In this document: piece by piece, positions 37,319-47,203 of the stretch | Layout of the letters: every line of letters begins with the position of its first letter | Numbering within the stretch: the first letter of the stretch is position 1 | NCBI RefSeq assembly: GCF_018449575.1 | Contig: NZ_JAAVUT010000003.1 | Coordinates: forward strand, 404,993-468,992 | Direction of reading: 5' to 3' | Source: Sodalis sp. dw_96 | GTDB taxonomy: Bacteria > Pseudomonadota > Gammaproteobacteria > Enterobacterales > Enterobacteriaceae | DNA length: 64,000 bases | The notes under the pieces: generated by a model | The model's input: the letters and a program-made list of their open reading frames with translations, nothing else | The model's database searches: none | Told to the model about the DNA's origin: nothing | Translations under genes and position numbers: made by a program

Positions 37319-37510
37319 ATGAATAGCGACATCGTTGTTGGCAGATTGAAACAGTGGAAAAGCCAGATGTGGTTATTATGGGCAGAGTGGTTTGATAGCG
37401 ACTGTGCCTGGGTTGCGGGAAGCAACGATTACCTCTCCGGGGTAATACAGGAAGATTACGGCAAATCCATGCAGCCCGTTGCAACGCCGGAATCGGAAAA
37501 ACTTCACTGA
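37319..37510 (+). CDS. CsbD-like small stress protein
   Basis: A 63-residue hydrophilic protein resembling the E. coli CsbD-family protein YjbJ: MN-D at the start, then G..KQWKSQM, W....DSD, a Gly-Ser-Asn-Asp turn (GSNDYLSGVIQEDYG) matching the family G..D.L.G.IQE.YG pattern. ATG has GGAGG upstream. It stands where E. coli has yjjU. CsbD proteins are usually stress-induced (sigma-S or sigma-B); function unknown. Trp-rich N-terminal half is unusual. Confidence 0.72.
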   Translation: MNSDIVVGRLKQWKSQMWLLWAEWFDSDCAWVAGSNDYLSGVIQEDYGKSMQPVATPESEKLH

Positions 37511-37920
37511 TTTCCCCGTGACAGTGAGCGTTTGGATGCCAATCTAACAGGACCGCGTATTCATCGGCGGTCATGTTTTTTTAGGAACACCTTGTTTCAA
37601 CTCACAATTCATCTCCTCTGCGTTAAATCCCTCTCGTTATAGAAAACAATTATCATTATGTTTTATAATGCTGTAATTCGGCGTTATTGCTAATCATTAT
37701 TGAAGCGCCAAGGTACAACCGGCCTCAATAAACAGGGAGAGATAAATACAAAGAAGCGACAGGAATTAAATTATCCATAAGCCGGATGGGGACCTGATAT
37801 AATATGCGCATCCTTCAAGTCACCCCTAAAATATCCGGGCCAGGGCAATGAATTCCCGCACTCCGCCTCGGGGTGCTAATGAATTGAAATAAAAAGCTGT
37901 TACCACGACTAGGTGCCCCC
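37511..37920. other. Spacer upstream of yjjV
   Basis: No protein gene seen. Contains GAAAACAATTATCATTATG at 37642-37660, which matches a 19-base Fur-box consensus at 14 positions, and a TATAAT-like TATAATATG near 37798. E. coli yjjU is not recognisable here. The stretch probably carries the yjjV promoter. Confidence 0.4.
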
Positions 37921-38715
37921 ATGACAACGCCGGTTTTCATCGATACACATTGTCACTTCGATTTTCCCCCCTTTTTTGGTGATGAATCCGGCAGTATTGC
38001 CCGGGCGTGCGACGCCGGCGTGCAGCGGATTATCGTACCCGCGGTGGAGGCGGGGCGTTTCGCCGGGGTGCTGGCGCTCTCGGAGCGTTATCCGGCCCTG
38101 TATGCCGCCTTGGGAATGCATCCTATCGCCATCCGTCGCCATAACGACGCCGGTCTGGCGCTGTTGGAGCACTATCTCCGTTCGTCCCGGACAAAACTGG
38201 TGGCGGTGGGTGAAATCGGCCTGGATGATTATATTGACGAGCCGCTGATGCCGCGCCAGGTTGCCTTGTTGGAAGATCAGTTTCATCTGGCTAAACGTTA
38301 TGATCTGCCGGTTATTCTGCATTCGCGCCGCACCCATGACCGGCTGGCCGCGATGCTGCGGCGCAGCGAACTGCCCCGTACCGGCGTGGTTCACGGATTT
38401 GCCGGTAGCTACCAGCAGGCCGAGGCGTTTATCAAACTGGGTTATTACATCGGCGTCGGCGGGACCATCACCTATCCCCGCGCCACTAAAACCCGCGGCG
38501 TTATGGCGCGTTTGCCGCTGGAATGGCTGCTGTTTGAAACCGATGCGCCGGATATGCCGCTGTCGGGTTATCAAGGGCAGCCCAACCGTCCCGAACGCGT
38601 GCGGGAAACCTTCCGGGTGTTATGCGAGCTGCGTGACGAGCCGCCCGAAAGGATCGCTGAAATAATCTACCGCAATACCCTCTCTTTGTTTGGATTAGCG
38701 CGATCTGACGCATAA
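37921..38715 (+). CDS. yjjV: TatD-family metal-dependent hydrolase YjjV
   Basis: 264-residue TIM-barrel hydrolase of the TatD DNase family. Metal-binding motifs are DTHCHFD at the N-terminus, VGEIGLD, ILHSRRTHD, VVHGFAGS and the late FETDAPDMPL. Family members include 3'-exonucleases and D-aminoacyl-tRNA-type deacylases; the actual substrate is not established. The E. coli neighbours yjjW and yjjI downstream are missing. Confidence 0.93.
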   Translation: MTTPVFIDTHCHFDFPPFFGDESGSIARACDAGVQRIIVPAVEAGRFAGVLALSERYPALYAALGMHPIAIRRHNDAGLALLEHYLRSSRTKLVAVGEIGLDDYIDEPLMPRQVALLEDQFHLAKRYDLPVILHSRRTHDRLAAMLRRSELPRTGVVHGFAGSYQQAEAFIKLGYYIGVGGTITYPRATKTRGVMARLPLEWLLFETDAPDMPLSGYQGQPNRPERVRETFRVLCELRDEPPERIAEIIYRNTLSLFGLARSDA

Positions 38716-38908
38716 ATCTTTATCTGCGGGCAGCTTATTTGCGCCAAGTGTGAAAAAATAGAACCGCGCGTAAGGCAGGGCAATTTTACCCTGCGCCTTT
38801 GAGACAGGCTTATGCGGTGAGAGGGATCTCAGATGCCCGGAACCAGGGCCTTCTTCAAGGAACCAAGTCCGCTCGCCAACATGCAAAATCGGAAAGTTGG
38901 AGAGTACT

Positions 38909-39145
38909 ATGAATGAGTTGATTGCGGCTTGCCGCGCATCACAGCGGCAAGGTCGCCCCGGCATCACACCGGCCGGAGGCGTGCGTTCCATCGCCCCAGC
39001 GGCATCTTATCTGATATTGGCCGACCGTTTCACGGGACCGGAGTGGGCGGACGCACGCCATTTCCGCTTCGGCGCCTCAAGTTTGCCGGCCTCTCTGCTC
39101 CAGATCCCGGGCCACTCTTCGCCCCGTCCCGATAGCGGCTATTAA
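38909..39145 (+). pseudogene. deoC: deoC deletion remnant (deoxyribose-phosphate aldolase, C-terminal fragment)
   Basis: A 78-codon frame. From about residue 20 it reads ITPAGGVRS, then LADRFTGPEWADARHFRFGASSL (given in part), the C-terminal end of DeoC including the SGY-type C-terminus (E. coli DeoC ends ASSY). The first 18 residues (MNELIAACRASQ...) resemble the region near residues 30-40 of DeoC. The central portion with the Schiff-base lysine (Lys167 in E. coli) is gone, so aldolase activity cannot remain. It has a GGAG before its ATG and stays in frame. It is immediately upstream of deoA, the normal place of deoC. Confidence 0.9.
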
Positions 39146-39239
39146 GCCGCAGAGTCAGTTTGTAACGGATAAGGCGGATACTCCGCCGGGTGCTCTTTTT
39201 TGGGCGTGTTGCCCGCATTAGTTTTTGCAGGGGGTTACC

Positions 39240-40568
39240 TTGTACCTGGCTCAAGAGATAATACGAAAAAAACGTGATGGCGAATCACTGGATGAAGAAG
39301 AAATTCGCTTTTTTATTAATGGAATACGTGATAATTCCGTTTCGGAAGGACAGATTGCCGCACTGGCGATGACGATTTTTTTCCATGATATGAATTTGAC
39401 TGAGCGGGTGGCGCTGACGTTGGCGATGCGTGACTCCGGCCATGTCCTCGATTGGAGAAGTTGCTCGCTGGACGGTCCGGTGATGGATAAACACTCCACC
39501 GGCGGCGTAGGTGACGTCACTTCCCTGATGCTGGGGCCGATGATTGCGGCCTGCGGCGGCTATGTGCCGATGGTCTCGGGACGCGGATTGGGCCATACCG
39601 GCGGGACGCTGGACAAATTGGAAGCCATTCCGGGCCTCAATATTTTCCCCGACGATCAGGTGTTTCGCGCGCAGATTAAAGCAGTGGGGGTGGCGATTAT
39701 CGGCCAGACCAACTCGCTCGCCCCGGCGGACAAGCGATTTTATGCCACCCGCGACATCACTGCCACGGTGGATTCCATCCCGCTGATTACCGCCTCTATA
39801 CTGGCGAAAAAACTGGCGGAGGGACTGGATGTGCTGGTAATGGACGTCAAGGTCGGTTCCGGCGCCCTGATGCCGGACTATGCGCAGTCGGTGGCATTGG
39901 CCCAGGCCATTGTCGGGGTTGCCAACGGCGCGGGATGCAAGACCACGGCGTTGCTCACCGACATGAACCAGGTGCTGGCCTCCAGCGCCGGCAACGCGCT
40001 GGAAGTGCGTGAAGCGGTGCGCTTTCTTACCGGTGATGGGCGCAACCCCCGTCTGTTTGAGGTGACCATGTCCTTGTGCAGCGAAATGCTGGTATCCGCC
40101 GGCCTGGCTGCCGGCGACGACGTGGCGCGGGCGCTGCTCCAGCGGGTATTGGACAATGGCGAAGCGGCGGAGCGCTTTGGTCGCATGGTGGCGGCCCAGG
40201 GAGGTCCGGCGGATTTTATCAGCCGCTATGACAGCTATCTGCCGGCGGCCACCTTAAGCAAACCGGTACCGGCGCCCCGTACCGGCTATATCGGCGCCAT
40301 GGATACCCGGCGGCTGGGGATGGCGGTGGTGGCCCTGGGTGGTGGTCGCCGCCGGGCCGGCGATGTCATCGATTACAGCGTCGGCCTGGCCGATATGGTA
40401 CGGCTGGGAGACGCCGTGGAAGCCGGGCAGCCGCTGGCGGTCATACATGCCGCCAGCGAAGCCGGCTGGATCCAGGCCGCCGAGGCGGTGCGGGAGGCCA
40501 TCACCATCGACCCGGAACCCCCGGTGGCGCTGCCGGTGGTTTATCGCCGTATAGAACAGCAGGATTAA
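39240..40568 (+). CDS. deoA: Thymidine phosphorylase DeoA
   Basis: Phosphorolysis of thymidine to thymine and deoxyribose-1-phosphate. 442 residues from TTG 39240 ([16 protein letters not shown]), preceded by GGGGGT. The nucleoside phosphorylase class II signature KHSTGGVGD and [16 protein letters not shown] are intact, as is DVKVGSGA. It follows the deoC remnant. Confidence 0.97.
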   Translation: MYLAQEIIRKKRDGESLDEEEIRFFINGIRDNSVSEGQIAALAMTIFFHDMNLTERVALTLAMRDSGHVLDWRSCSLDGPVMDKHSTGGVGDVTSLMLGPMIAACGGYVPMVSGRGLGHTGGTLDKLEAIPGLNIFPDDQVFRAQIKAVGVAIIGQTNSLAPADKRFYATRDITATVDSIPLITASILAKKLAEGLDVLVMDVKVGSGALMPDYAQSVALAQAIVGVANGAGCKTTALLTDMNQVLASSAGNALEVREAVRFLTGDGRNPRLFEVTMSLCSEMLVSAGLAAGDDVARALLQRVLDNGEAAERFGRMVAAQGGPADFISRYDSYLPAATLSKPVPAPRTGYIGAMDTRRLGMAVVALGGGRRRAGDVIDYSVGLADMVRLGDAVEAGQPLAVIHAASEAGWIQAAEAVREAITIDPEPPVALPVVYRRIEQQD

Positions 40569-40661
40569 GCCGGCGTCATGTCGCCCGCCAGGCCGGCATG
40601 ACGCGGCAATGAACATATCAGGCGCGGCTTTGTTTGCCGCCGCGCCCAGCAGGAGTGATAA

Positions 40662-41885
40662 ATGAAGCGTATTTATATTATGGTACTGGACTCGTTCGGT
40701 ATCGGTGCCGCAGGCGACGCGGACAAATTCGGCGATCAAGGGTCGGACACCTTGGGACATATCGCCCGGCAGTGCCAGCGAAACGAAGCCAATCAGGGAC
40801 GTAGCGGCCCTCTGACGCTGCCTAATCTTTCGCGGCTGGGCCTGGGTAAAGCCGCCGAGGAAGCCACCGGGCGCTTCCCGCCGGGACTGGATGAGCAGGC
40901 CGGGATTATCGGCGCCTACGCCTATGCCAGTGAGATTTCCTCCGGCAAGGATACGCCGTCCGGCCACTGGGAAATCGCCGGCGTGCCGGTGATGTTCGAC
41001 TGGGGGTATTTCCCCAGCCCGGAAAACAGCTTTCCGGCGGAATTGCTGGATAAACTGGTGCGGGAAGCGGATCTGCCGGGCTATCTTGGGAACTGTCACT
41101 CCTCCGGCACGGTGATTCTCGACGCGCTGGGGGCCGAGCATATGCGTACCGGCAAACCGATCTTCTACACCTCGGCGGATTCGGTCTTCCAGATTGCCTG
41201 CCATGAGGAAACCTTCGGACTCGAGCGCCTTTACGCGCTGTGCGAAATTGCCCGTAGACTGCTTACCGACGGTGGATATAATATCGGCCGGGTGATTGCC
41301 CGGCCTTTCGTGGGTGATAAACCGGGCCATTTCGCCCGTACCGGTAACCGCCACGATTTGGCGGTGGCGCCGCCTTCCGCCACGGTATTGCAAAAGCTGG
41401 TGGAAGAGAAGGGCGGCAATGTGGTATCCATCGGCAAAATCGCCGATATTTACGCCCAGGTGGGTATAAGTAAAAAAATCAAGGCCACCGGGCTGGATGC
41501 GCTGATTGACGCCGCCCTGGGTGAGATGGCCGTGGCGGGGGACAATACCATCGTCTTTACCAACCTGGTGGATTTTGATTCCTCCTACGGGCATCGCCGC
41601 GATGTGGCCGGTTACGCGGCGGCGCTGGAACTGTTCGACAGGCGTTTGCCCGAACTGCTGGACGGGGTGAGCGGCGAGGACCTTTTAATCCTCACCGCCG
41701 ATCATGGCTGCGATCCCACCTGGATCGGCACCGATCATACCCGCGAACATGTGCCGGTATTGATTTTCGGCCGGGGGATTAAACCTGGATCTTACGGCCA
41801 TCGCGCCACCTTTGCCGATATCGGCCAGACCGTGGCGCGTTATTTTGACTTGTCCCCCATGGACTACGGTACGGCCATTCTGTAA
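40662..41885 (+). CDS. deoB: Phosphopentomutase DeoB
   Basis: Interconverts deoxyribose-1-phosphate and -5-phosphate (and the ribose forms). 407 residues, as in E. coli. Metal-site segments of the alkaline-phosphatase superfamily are visible: [24 protein letters not shown] and the DHGCDPTW end. Strong AGGAGTG before the ATG. Without DeoC its product deoxyribose-5-phosphate has no aldolase sink in this operon. Confidence 0.97.
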   Translation: MKRIYIMVLDSFGIGAAGDADKFGDQGSDTLGHIARQCQRNEANQGRSGPLTLPNLSRLGLGKAAEEATGRFPPGLDEQAGIIGAYAYASEISSGKDTPSGHWEIAGVPVMFDWGYFPSPENSFPAELLDKLVREADLPGYLGNCHSSGTVILDALGAEHMRTGKPIFYTSADSVFQIACHEETFGLERLYALCEIARRLLTDGGYNIGRVIARPFVGDKPGHFARTGNRHDLAVAPPSATVLQKLVEEKGGNVVSIGKIADIYAQVGISKKIKATGLDALIDAALGEMAVAGDNTIVFTNLVDFDSSYGHRRDVAGYAAALELFDRRLPELLDGVSGEDLLILTADHGCDPTWIGTDHTREHVPVLIFGRGIKPGSYGHRATFADIGQTVARYFDLSPMDYGTAIL

Positions 41886-41951
41886 AGCGGAAAGTGAAGC
41901 CGGCCCCGGCGGCCGGAAAAAAGAGTGTTTGTTTTCAATAAGGAAAATGTT

Positions 41952-42671
41952 ATGGCGACGCCGCATATCAATGCTGAACGAGGGGATTTTGCCGACGTGG
42001 TTTTAATGCCCGGCGATCCTCTGCGTGCCCAGCATATCGCGAGTACCTTCCTCACCGGCGCGCGGGAGGTGAATAACGTCCGCGGCATGCTGGGTTATAC
42101 CGGCAGTTATAAGGGCCGTGAGTTTTCGGTGATGGGGCACGGCATGGGTATTCCCTCGTGTTCCATTTATACCAAAGAGCTGATTACCGAATACGATGTA
42201 AAACAGATCATCCGGGTGGGCTCATGCGGTGCGCTGCGGGCGGATGTACAGGTGCGGGATATCGTGATCGGCATGGGCGCCTGTACCGATTCAAACGTTA
42301 ACCGTATGCGTTTCAAGGGCCATGATTTTGCCGCCATCGCCGACTACGACCTGCTGCGTCACGCGGTTGACGCCGCCAGGGCCGCCGGATTGAAGGTGAG
42401 GGTGGGCAATCTGTTTTCGGCGGATCTGTTTTATACCCCCGATCCGCAGATGTTTGATGTCATGGAAAAATACGGCATCCTCGGCGTTGAAATGGAGGCC
42501 GCGGGCATATATGGCGTCGCCGCCGAATTCGGCGCCCGGGCGCTGGCCATTTGTACCGTGTCCGATCATATCCGCAGCGGCGAAGCGCTAAACGCCGCGG
42601 AACGTCAAACCAGCTTTAACGAGATGATTGAAATCGCCTTGGAATCGGTTCTGCTGGGGGATGGGGCATAA
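41952..42671 (+). CDS. deoD: Purine nucleoside phosphorylase DeoD
   Basis: Hexameric phosphorylase for purine (deoxy)nucleosides. 239 residues starting [18 protein letters not shown], same as E. coli. [13 protein letters not shown] and [12 protein letters not shown] are the phosphate and ribose-binding family segments. Preceded by AAGGAAAA. Last gene of the deo operon here as in E. coli. Confidence 0.97.
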   Translation: MATPHINAERGDFADVVLMPGDPLRAQHIASTFLTGAREVNNVRGMLGYTGSYKGREFSVMGHGMGIPSCSIYTKELITEYDVKQIIRVGSCGALRADVQVRDIVIGMGACTDSNVNRMRFKGHDFAAIADYDLLRHAVDAARAAGLKVRVGNLFSADLFYTPDPQMFDVMEKYGILGVEMEAAGIYGVAAEFGARALAICTVSDHIRSGEALNAAERQTSFNEMIEIALESVLLGDGA

Positions 42672-42683
42672 GACGGCTTCCAG

Positions 42684-42723
42684 CATCCTGTCCCGTCTTA
42701 TTGGCTTCGAAGATGTTTGTCAG
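42684..42723. repeat. 40-nt dispersed repeat shared with the infB-rbfA spacer
   Basis: CATCCTGTCC...TTATT...TTTGTCAG aligns with 15582-15621 at about 32 of 40 positions. It overlaps the last codons of ytjB on the other strand, so the repeat contributes to that protein's C-terminus. Confidence 0.6.
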
Positions 42724-43381
42724 ACGCGTTTTCATTTGACTGCTCTTCCTCATCGGGCAGGGCGTCGGTCAATGGGGAGTTTGCGGTCAGCAGAAACGGC
42801 GATTGTCGCCAGCGGCTGTGGCTGCCCTGCAGCAGGGTGTGGGCCAGGATGATGCCGATGGCCAGCGCCAGCAGCAGCATCAGGCGCAGGATATTGGTGG
42901 TGTTATCCACCTGTTTGGCCTCGGTTTGCAGTACATGGGTATCGAGGGTCAGCCGCACAAAACCGCTGGGGCCGTCTTTATCGGTAATGGTGCGTACCAG
43001 TTGGTGGTTAAAATAACTGCCGGCCCGCGGATGTTCGATAGCCAGCCGGTCGCGCACCGGAACATTTTCCCCCGAGCGGACAATCAGGCTGCCGTCCATG
43101 GCGTAGACGCCGGCATCCAGGATGCGGCCCCCGGCGGTAAGTTGATCCAGTACCGCCTTGATTGGCGCGTTGTTATCGCCGCCGTCGTCCATCAACGGCG
43201 CCAATTGTCCGGCCAGTTGACGAATCAGGGTATCAGCCAATTCGTCCACCTGCGCCGAACGGGCCATTTGATGGCTGAGACTGAACCACGACGCCCCCTG
43301 CATCAGCATGACCAGCAGCGTCACGCAAATCAGTACGATGGCGGTTCGGTGTAAACGAAACGAGAGTCCGGCACGGGCCAT
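42698..43381 (-). CDS. ytjB: Membrane protein YtjB (Smp)
   Basis: 227 residues. An N-terminal transmembrane helix (about 13-34) anchors a periplasmic domain (about 35-160) and a second helix at about 166-184 is followed by a cytoplasmic tail. The product is longer than E. coli Smp (214) and its last residues come from a dispersed repeat. Divergent from serB, the same order as in E. coli. Role in SerB modulation is suggested in older literature but uncertain. Confidence 0.9.
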   Translation of the reverse strand: MARAGLSFRLHRTAIVLICVTLLVMLMQGASWFSLSHQMARSAQVDELADTLIRQLAGQLAPLMDDGGDNNAPIKAVLDQLTAGGRILDAGVYAMDGSLIVRSGENVPVRDRLAIEHPRAGSYFNHQLVRTITDKDGPSGFVRLTLDTHVLQTEAKQVDNTTNILRLMLLLALAIGIILAHTLLQGSHSRWRQSPFLLTANSPLTDALPDEEEQSNENASDKHLRSQ

Positions 43382-43491
43382 AAAATTCCTTCACTTTTTT
43401 GATGCTATATGTTGCCAGATGCGCAGGCGATAGGATAGCTTGATGCGCGTCGTTTTATCATGCCGGTCCTTTATGCCTACAGGAGTACTGA

Positions 43492-44469
43492 ATGCCGAAT
43501 AGTCTGACTTACTGCGATCTCCCCACCAGGATCTCCCAGTGGCCCGGGCTGCCGCTATCCCTGAGCGGGGATGAGGTGATGCCGCTGGATTACCAGGCGG
43601 GTCTTACCGGCTGGCTGCTGTACGGCAGGACCCTTGATAAATCCGCCCTGGCCGGCTTTCAGCGCGCCCTGGGCTCGGCCCTGGTGATCGTTTCCGCCTG
43701 GCATGTGGAAGACTACCAGGTAGTCAGGCTGGCGGGAACGCTGAGCGACGCCGCCGTTCGTCTGGCCCATGAACAGCGGCTGGACGTCGCGCCCTTTGGC
43801 AAGACGCCGCATCTCCACAAGCCCGGGCTGCTGATAATGGACATGGATTCCACCGCAATCCAGGTGGAGTGTATTGATGAAATCGCCAAATTGGCCGGGG
43901 TGGGGGAACAGGTGACCGCGGTTACCGAACGCGCCATGCGGGGGGAGCTGGACTTCGCCGCCAGCCTGCGTCACCGGGTGGCTACCCTCAAGGGCGCGGA
44001 TGCGGATATTTTGCGCCGGGTGCTCGACGATTTGCCGCTGATGCCCGGTCTTACCGGATTGGTGCGCAAACTGCAAAGCCTGGGTTGGCACATTGCCATC
44101 GCTTCCGGCGGTTTCACCTACTTCGCCGATCACCTGCGGGATAAATTGCGCCTGGTTTCGGTGGCGGCCAATGAGCTGGAAATCGTCGACGGTAAACTTA
44201 CCGGCCAGGTGAAAGGACCCATCGTGGATGCCGACTATAAAGCCCGCGAGTTGATTCGGCTGGCGGAAAAGCTGGACATTCCTCTCTACCAGACGGTGGC
44301 CATCGGCGACGGTGCCAATGATTTATTAATGCTACAATCGGCAGGGTTGGGCATTGCCTATCATGCCAAACCCAAGGTCAACGAACAGAGCAAAGTCGTC
44401 ATTCGTTACGGTGATCTGCTGGCGGTGCTGTGCATCCTGAGCGGCAATCTGAAAAGCGAAGAGCGTTAG
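43492..44469 (+). CDS. serB: Phosphoserine phosphatase SerB
   Basis: Last step of serine synthesis. The 325-residue HAD-superfamily enzyme carries the nucleophile motif D117-M-D119-S-T in MDMDSTAIQVECIDE, SGGFTYF, and GDGANDLLML. The N-terminal 100 residues form the ACT-like domain typical of enterobacterial SerB. AGGAG precedes the ATG. Confidence 0.97.
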   Translation: MPNSLTYCDLPTRISQWPGLPLSLSGDEVMPLDYQAGLTGWLLYGRTLDKSALAGFQRALGSALVIVSAWHVEDYQVVRLAGTLSDAAVRLAHEQRLDVAPFGKTPHLHKPGLLIMDMDSTAIQVECIDEIAKLAGVGEQVTAVTERAMRGELDFAASLRHRVATLKGADADILRRVLDDLPLMPGLTGLVRKLQSLGWHIAIASGGFTYFADHLRDKLRLVSVAANELEIVDGKLTGQVKGPIVDADYKARELIRLAEKLDIPLYQTVAIGDGANDLLMLQSAGLGIAYHAKPKVNEQSKVVIRYGDLLAVLCILSGNLKSEER

Positions 44470-44518
44470 GCGCTCTCAGACTGCCGAAGCGGCGATTTAA
44501 ACATATTCCGAGGTATCT

Positions 44519-45904
44519 GTGGCTAAAGCGGTAAAACGAGCATTTGTCTGTAACGAATGCGGTGCCGATTACCCCCGCTGGCAGGGGCAATGCACCGCCT
44601 GCCAGGCATGGAATACCATCACCGAAGTGCGGCTGGCGGCGACGTCCTCGGCGATCCGCAACGATCGGTTCAGCGGTTTCGCCGGCGAGTCCGGCGTCAG
44701 CCGGGTGCGCAAGCTGGCGGACATCAGCCCGGAAGAGCAGCCCCGGTTTTCCACCGGTTTCAAGGAATTCGATCGGGTGCTGGGGGGCGGGGTGGTGCCG
44801 GGCAGCGCTATCCTTATCGGCGGCAGTCCTGGCGCCGGTAAAAGTACCCTGCTGTTGCAAACCCTGTGCAAGCTCTCGGAACACATGAATACCTTGTATG
44901 TCACCGGCGAAGAGTCATTACAGCAGGTGGCCATGCGTGCCCACCGGCTTGGCCTTCCCACCGGCGGACTGAATATGCTGTCGGAAACCAGCATCGAGCA
45001 AATCTGCCTTATCGCCGCCCAGGAAAAGCCGCGCTTAATGGTGATTGACTCCATCCAGGTGATGCATATGGCGGATATCCAGTCCTCTCCCGGCAGCGTG
45101 GCGCAGGTGCGGGAAACCGCCGCTTATCTGACACGGTTCGCGAAAACCCAGGGGGTGGCTATCCTGATGGTGGGGCATGTGACCAAAGACGGTTCCCTGG
45201 CCGGTCCCAAGGTATTGGAGCACTGTATCGACTGCTCCATCATGCTGGATGGCGATGCCGATTCCCGCTTTCGCACCCTGCGCAGTCATAAAAACCGCTT
45301 CGGCGCGGTAAATGAGCTGGGGGTGTTTGCCATGACCGAGCAAGGATTGCGGGAGGTGAGTAATCCCTCGGCCATCTTCCTCAGCCGCGGCGAGGAGCTG
45401 ACCTCCGGCAGCAGCGTGATGGTAGTGTGGGAAGGCACGCGTCCCCTGCTGGTGGAAATCCAGGCGCTGGTGGACAACTCCATGCTCGGCAATCCGCGCC
45501 GGGTGGCGGTGGGGCTGGATCAGAACCGGCTGGCCATTCTGCTGGCGGTGCTGCATCGCCACGGCGGTTTGCAAATGGCGGATCAGGACGTCTTTGTGAA
45601 TGTGGTGGGAGGGGTGAAGGTTTCCGAAACCAGCGCCGATTTGGCGCTGATGCTGGCCATGGTCTCCAGTTTGCGCGATCGGCCGCTGCCGCGGGATCTG
45701 GTGGTGTTTGGCGAAGTCGGCCTGGCGGGGGAAATCCGTCCGGTGCCCAGCGGCCAGGAACGTATTGCGGAAGCGGCCAAACACGGCTTTCGCCGGGCCA
45801 TTGTGCCCTTTGCCAATGTACCGAAAAAAGCCCAGGACAATATGCAGATTTTTGGCGTTAAAAAGCTGACGGACGCGCTGTCCATCCTGGATGAAATGGA
45901 ATAA
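44519..45904 (+). CDS. radA: DNA repair protein RadA
   Basis: RecA-related ATPase (Sms) that promotes branch migration in recombination. 461 residues from GTG 44519 with an N-terminal four-Cys zinc finger (CNECGADYPRWQGQCTAC), Walker A GSPGAGKST, a KNRFG motif (HKNRFGAVNELG) and a Lon-protease-like C-terminal domain. In the serB-radA-nadR order of E. coli. Confidence 0.97.
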   Translation: MAKAVKRAFVCNECGADYPRWQGQCTACQAWNTITEVRLAATSSAIRNDRFSGFAGESGVSRVRKLADISPEEQPRFSTGFKEFDRVLGGGVVPGSAILIGGSPGAGKSTLLLQTLCKLSEHMNTLYVTGEESLQQVAMRAHRLGLPTGGLNMLSETSIEQICLIAAQEKPRLMVIDSIQVMHMADIQSSPGSVAQVRETAAYLTRFAKTQGVAILMVGHVTKDGSLAGPKVLEHCIDCSIMLDGDADSRFRTLRSHKNRFGAVNELGVFAMTEQGLREVSNPSAIFLSRGEELTSGSSVMVVWEGTRPLLVEIQALVDNSMLGNPRRVAVGLDQNRLAILLAVLHRHGGLQMADQDVFVNVVGGVKVSETSADLALMLAMVSSLRDRPLPRDLVVFGEVGLAGEIRPVPSGQERIAEAAKHGFRRAIVPFANVPKKAQDNMQIFGVKKLTDALSILDEME

Positions 45905-45919
45905 TCACGAGGAGCGTTT

Positions 45920-47149
45920 ATGTCGTCATTCGATTACCTGAAGAGTGCGATTAAACAGCAGGGACGCACATTACAGCAGGTCGCAGAAGGTTGCGACATG
46001 ACCAAAGGCTACCTTAGCCAATTACTCAACGCCAAAATCAAAAGCCCCAGCGCGCAAAAGCTCGAAGCCATCCATCGTTTTCTCGGCCTGGAGTTTCCGC
46101 GCCGGATGAAAAAGGTCGGCGTGGTATTCGGCAAGTTTTATCCGCTGCATACCGGGCATATTTATCTCATTCAACGGGCCTGCAGCCAGGTGGATGAACT
46201 GCATGTCATTCTCGGTTTCGACGAGCCGCGGGACAGGCAGCTGTTTGAACACAGCTCCATGTCGCAGCAGCCCACCCTGAGCGATCGGCTGCGCTGGCTT
46301 TTGCAGACGTTCAAATATCAGAAAAATATTCATATCCATGCCTTCAATGAACAGGGCATGGAGCCTTATCCCCATGGCTGGGACGTCTGGAGCAACGGTA
46401 TCCGGTCGTTTATGCGCGATAAAGGCATTGAGCCGGGCTTCGTCTATTCCAGCGAAGCCCTGGATGTGGAGCGTTATCTGGAACACTTGGGGGTCGAAAC
46501 CATTTTGATTGATCCCAAACGTTCCTTTATGTCCATCAGCGGCGAGCAAATACGGCAAGATCCTTTCCGCTATTGGGAATATATTCCCACCGAGGTCAAA
46601 CCCTTTTTTGTTCGTACCGTGGCGCTTATCGGCGGCGAATCTAGCGGCAAATCCACCATGGTCAATAAACTCGCCAATATTTTCAATACCAGCAGCGCCT
46701 GGGAATACGGGCGAGAATATGTCTTCTCCCATTTGGGCGGAGATGAAATGGCATTGCAATATTCCGACTATGACAAAATTGCCCTCGGGCAGGCGCAGTA
46801 TATTGATTTTGCCGTGAAATATGCCAATAAAGTCACCTTTATCGACACCGATTTCGTCACCAGCCAGGCGTTTTGCAAACGTTATCACGGCCGCGAGCAC
46901 CCCTTCGTGCAGGCCATGATTGACGAATATCGCTTTGATTTGGTGATTTTATTGAAAAACAACACCCCCTGGGTGGCGGATGGTTTGCGCAGCCTGGGGA
47001 ATCCGGCGGAGCGGGACGCCTTCCAGCGGCTGCTGGAAGAACTGCTCGATGCCAACCGGATCCCGTTTGTGCGTATTGATGTGGCCGATTACGACCAGCG
47101 TTTCCTGCAATGCGTTGAGCTGGTGCGCGATATGCTCGGGCAGCGTTGA
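45920..47149 (+). CDS. nadR: Trifunctional NAD regulator NadR
   Basis: NAD-biosynthesis repressor with NMN adenylyltransferase and ribosylnicotinamide kinase activities. The 409 residues show an N-terminal helix-turn-helix (TLQQVAEGCDMTKGYLSQLL), an adenylyltransferase core beginning VGVVFGKFYPLHTGH, and a kinase domain with Walker A GGESSGKST. ATG has GAGGAG upstream. It follows radA with a 15-base gap. Confidence 0.97.
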   Translation: MSSFDYLKSAIKQQGRTLQQVAEGCDMTKGYLSQLLNAKIKSPSAQKLEAIHRFLGLEFPRRMKKVGVVFGKFYPLHTGHIYLIQRACSQVDELHVILGFDEPRDRQLFEHSSMSQQPTLSDRLRWLLQTFKYQKNIHIHAFNEQGMEPYPHGWDVWSNGIRSFMRDKGIEPGFVYSSEALDVERYLEHLGVETILIDPKRSFMSISGEQIRQDPFRYWEYIPTEVKPFFVRTVALIGGESSGKSTMVNKLANIFNTSSAWEYGREYVFSHLGGDEMALQYSDYDKIALGQAQYIDFAVKYANKVTFIDTDFVTSQAFCKRYHGREHPFVQAMIDEYRFDLVILLKNNTPWVADGLRSLGNPAERDAFQRLLEELLDANRIPFVRIDVADYDQRFLQCVELVRDMLGQR

Positions 47150-47180
47150 ACCGCCCCCGGGCACGTTGTCAACAAGCTCA

Positions 47181-47203
47181 GATGGCCTCAGGCCATCTTT
47201 TTG
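47181..47203 (+). terminator. nadR terminator overlapping the ettA stop codon
   Basis: GATGGCC (47181-47187) and GGCCATC (47191-47197) flank the loop TCA, followed by five T residues. The TCA loop is exactly the complement of the ettA TGA stop, so a plus-strand terminator is built over the last codons of the opposite gene. Confidence 0.8.
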
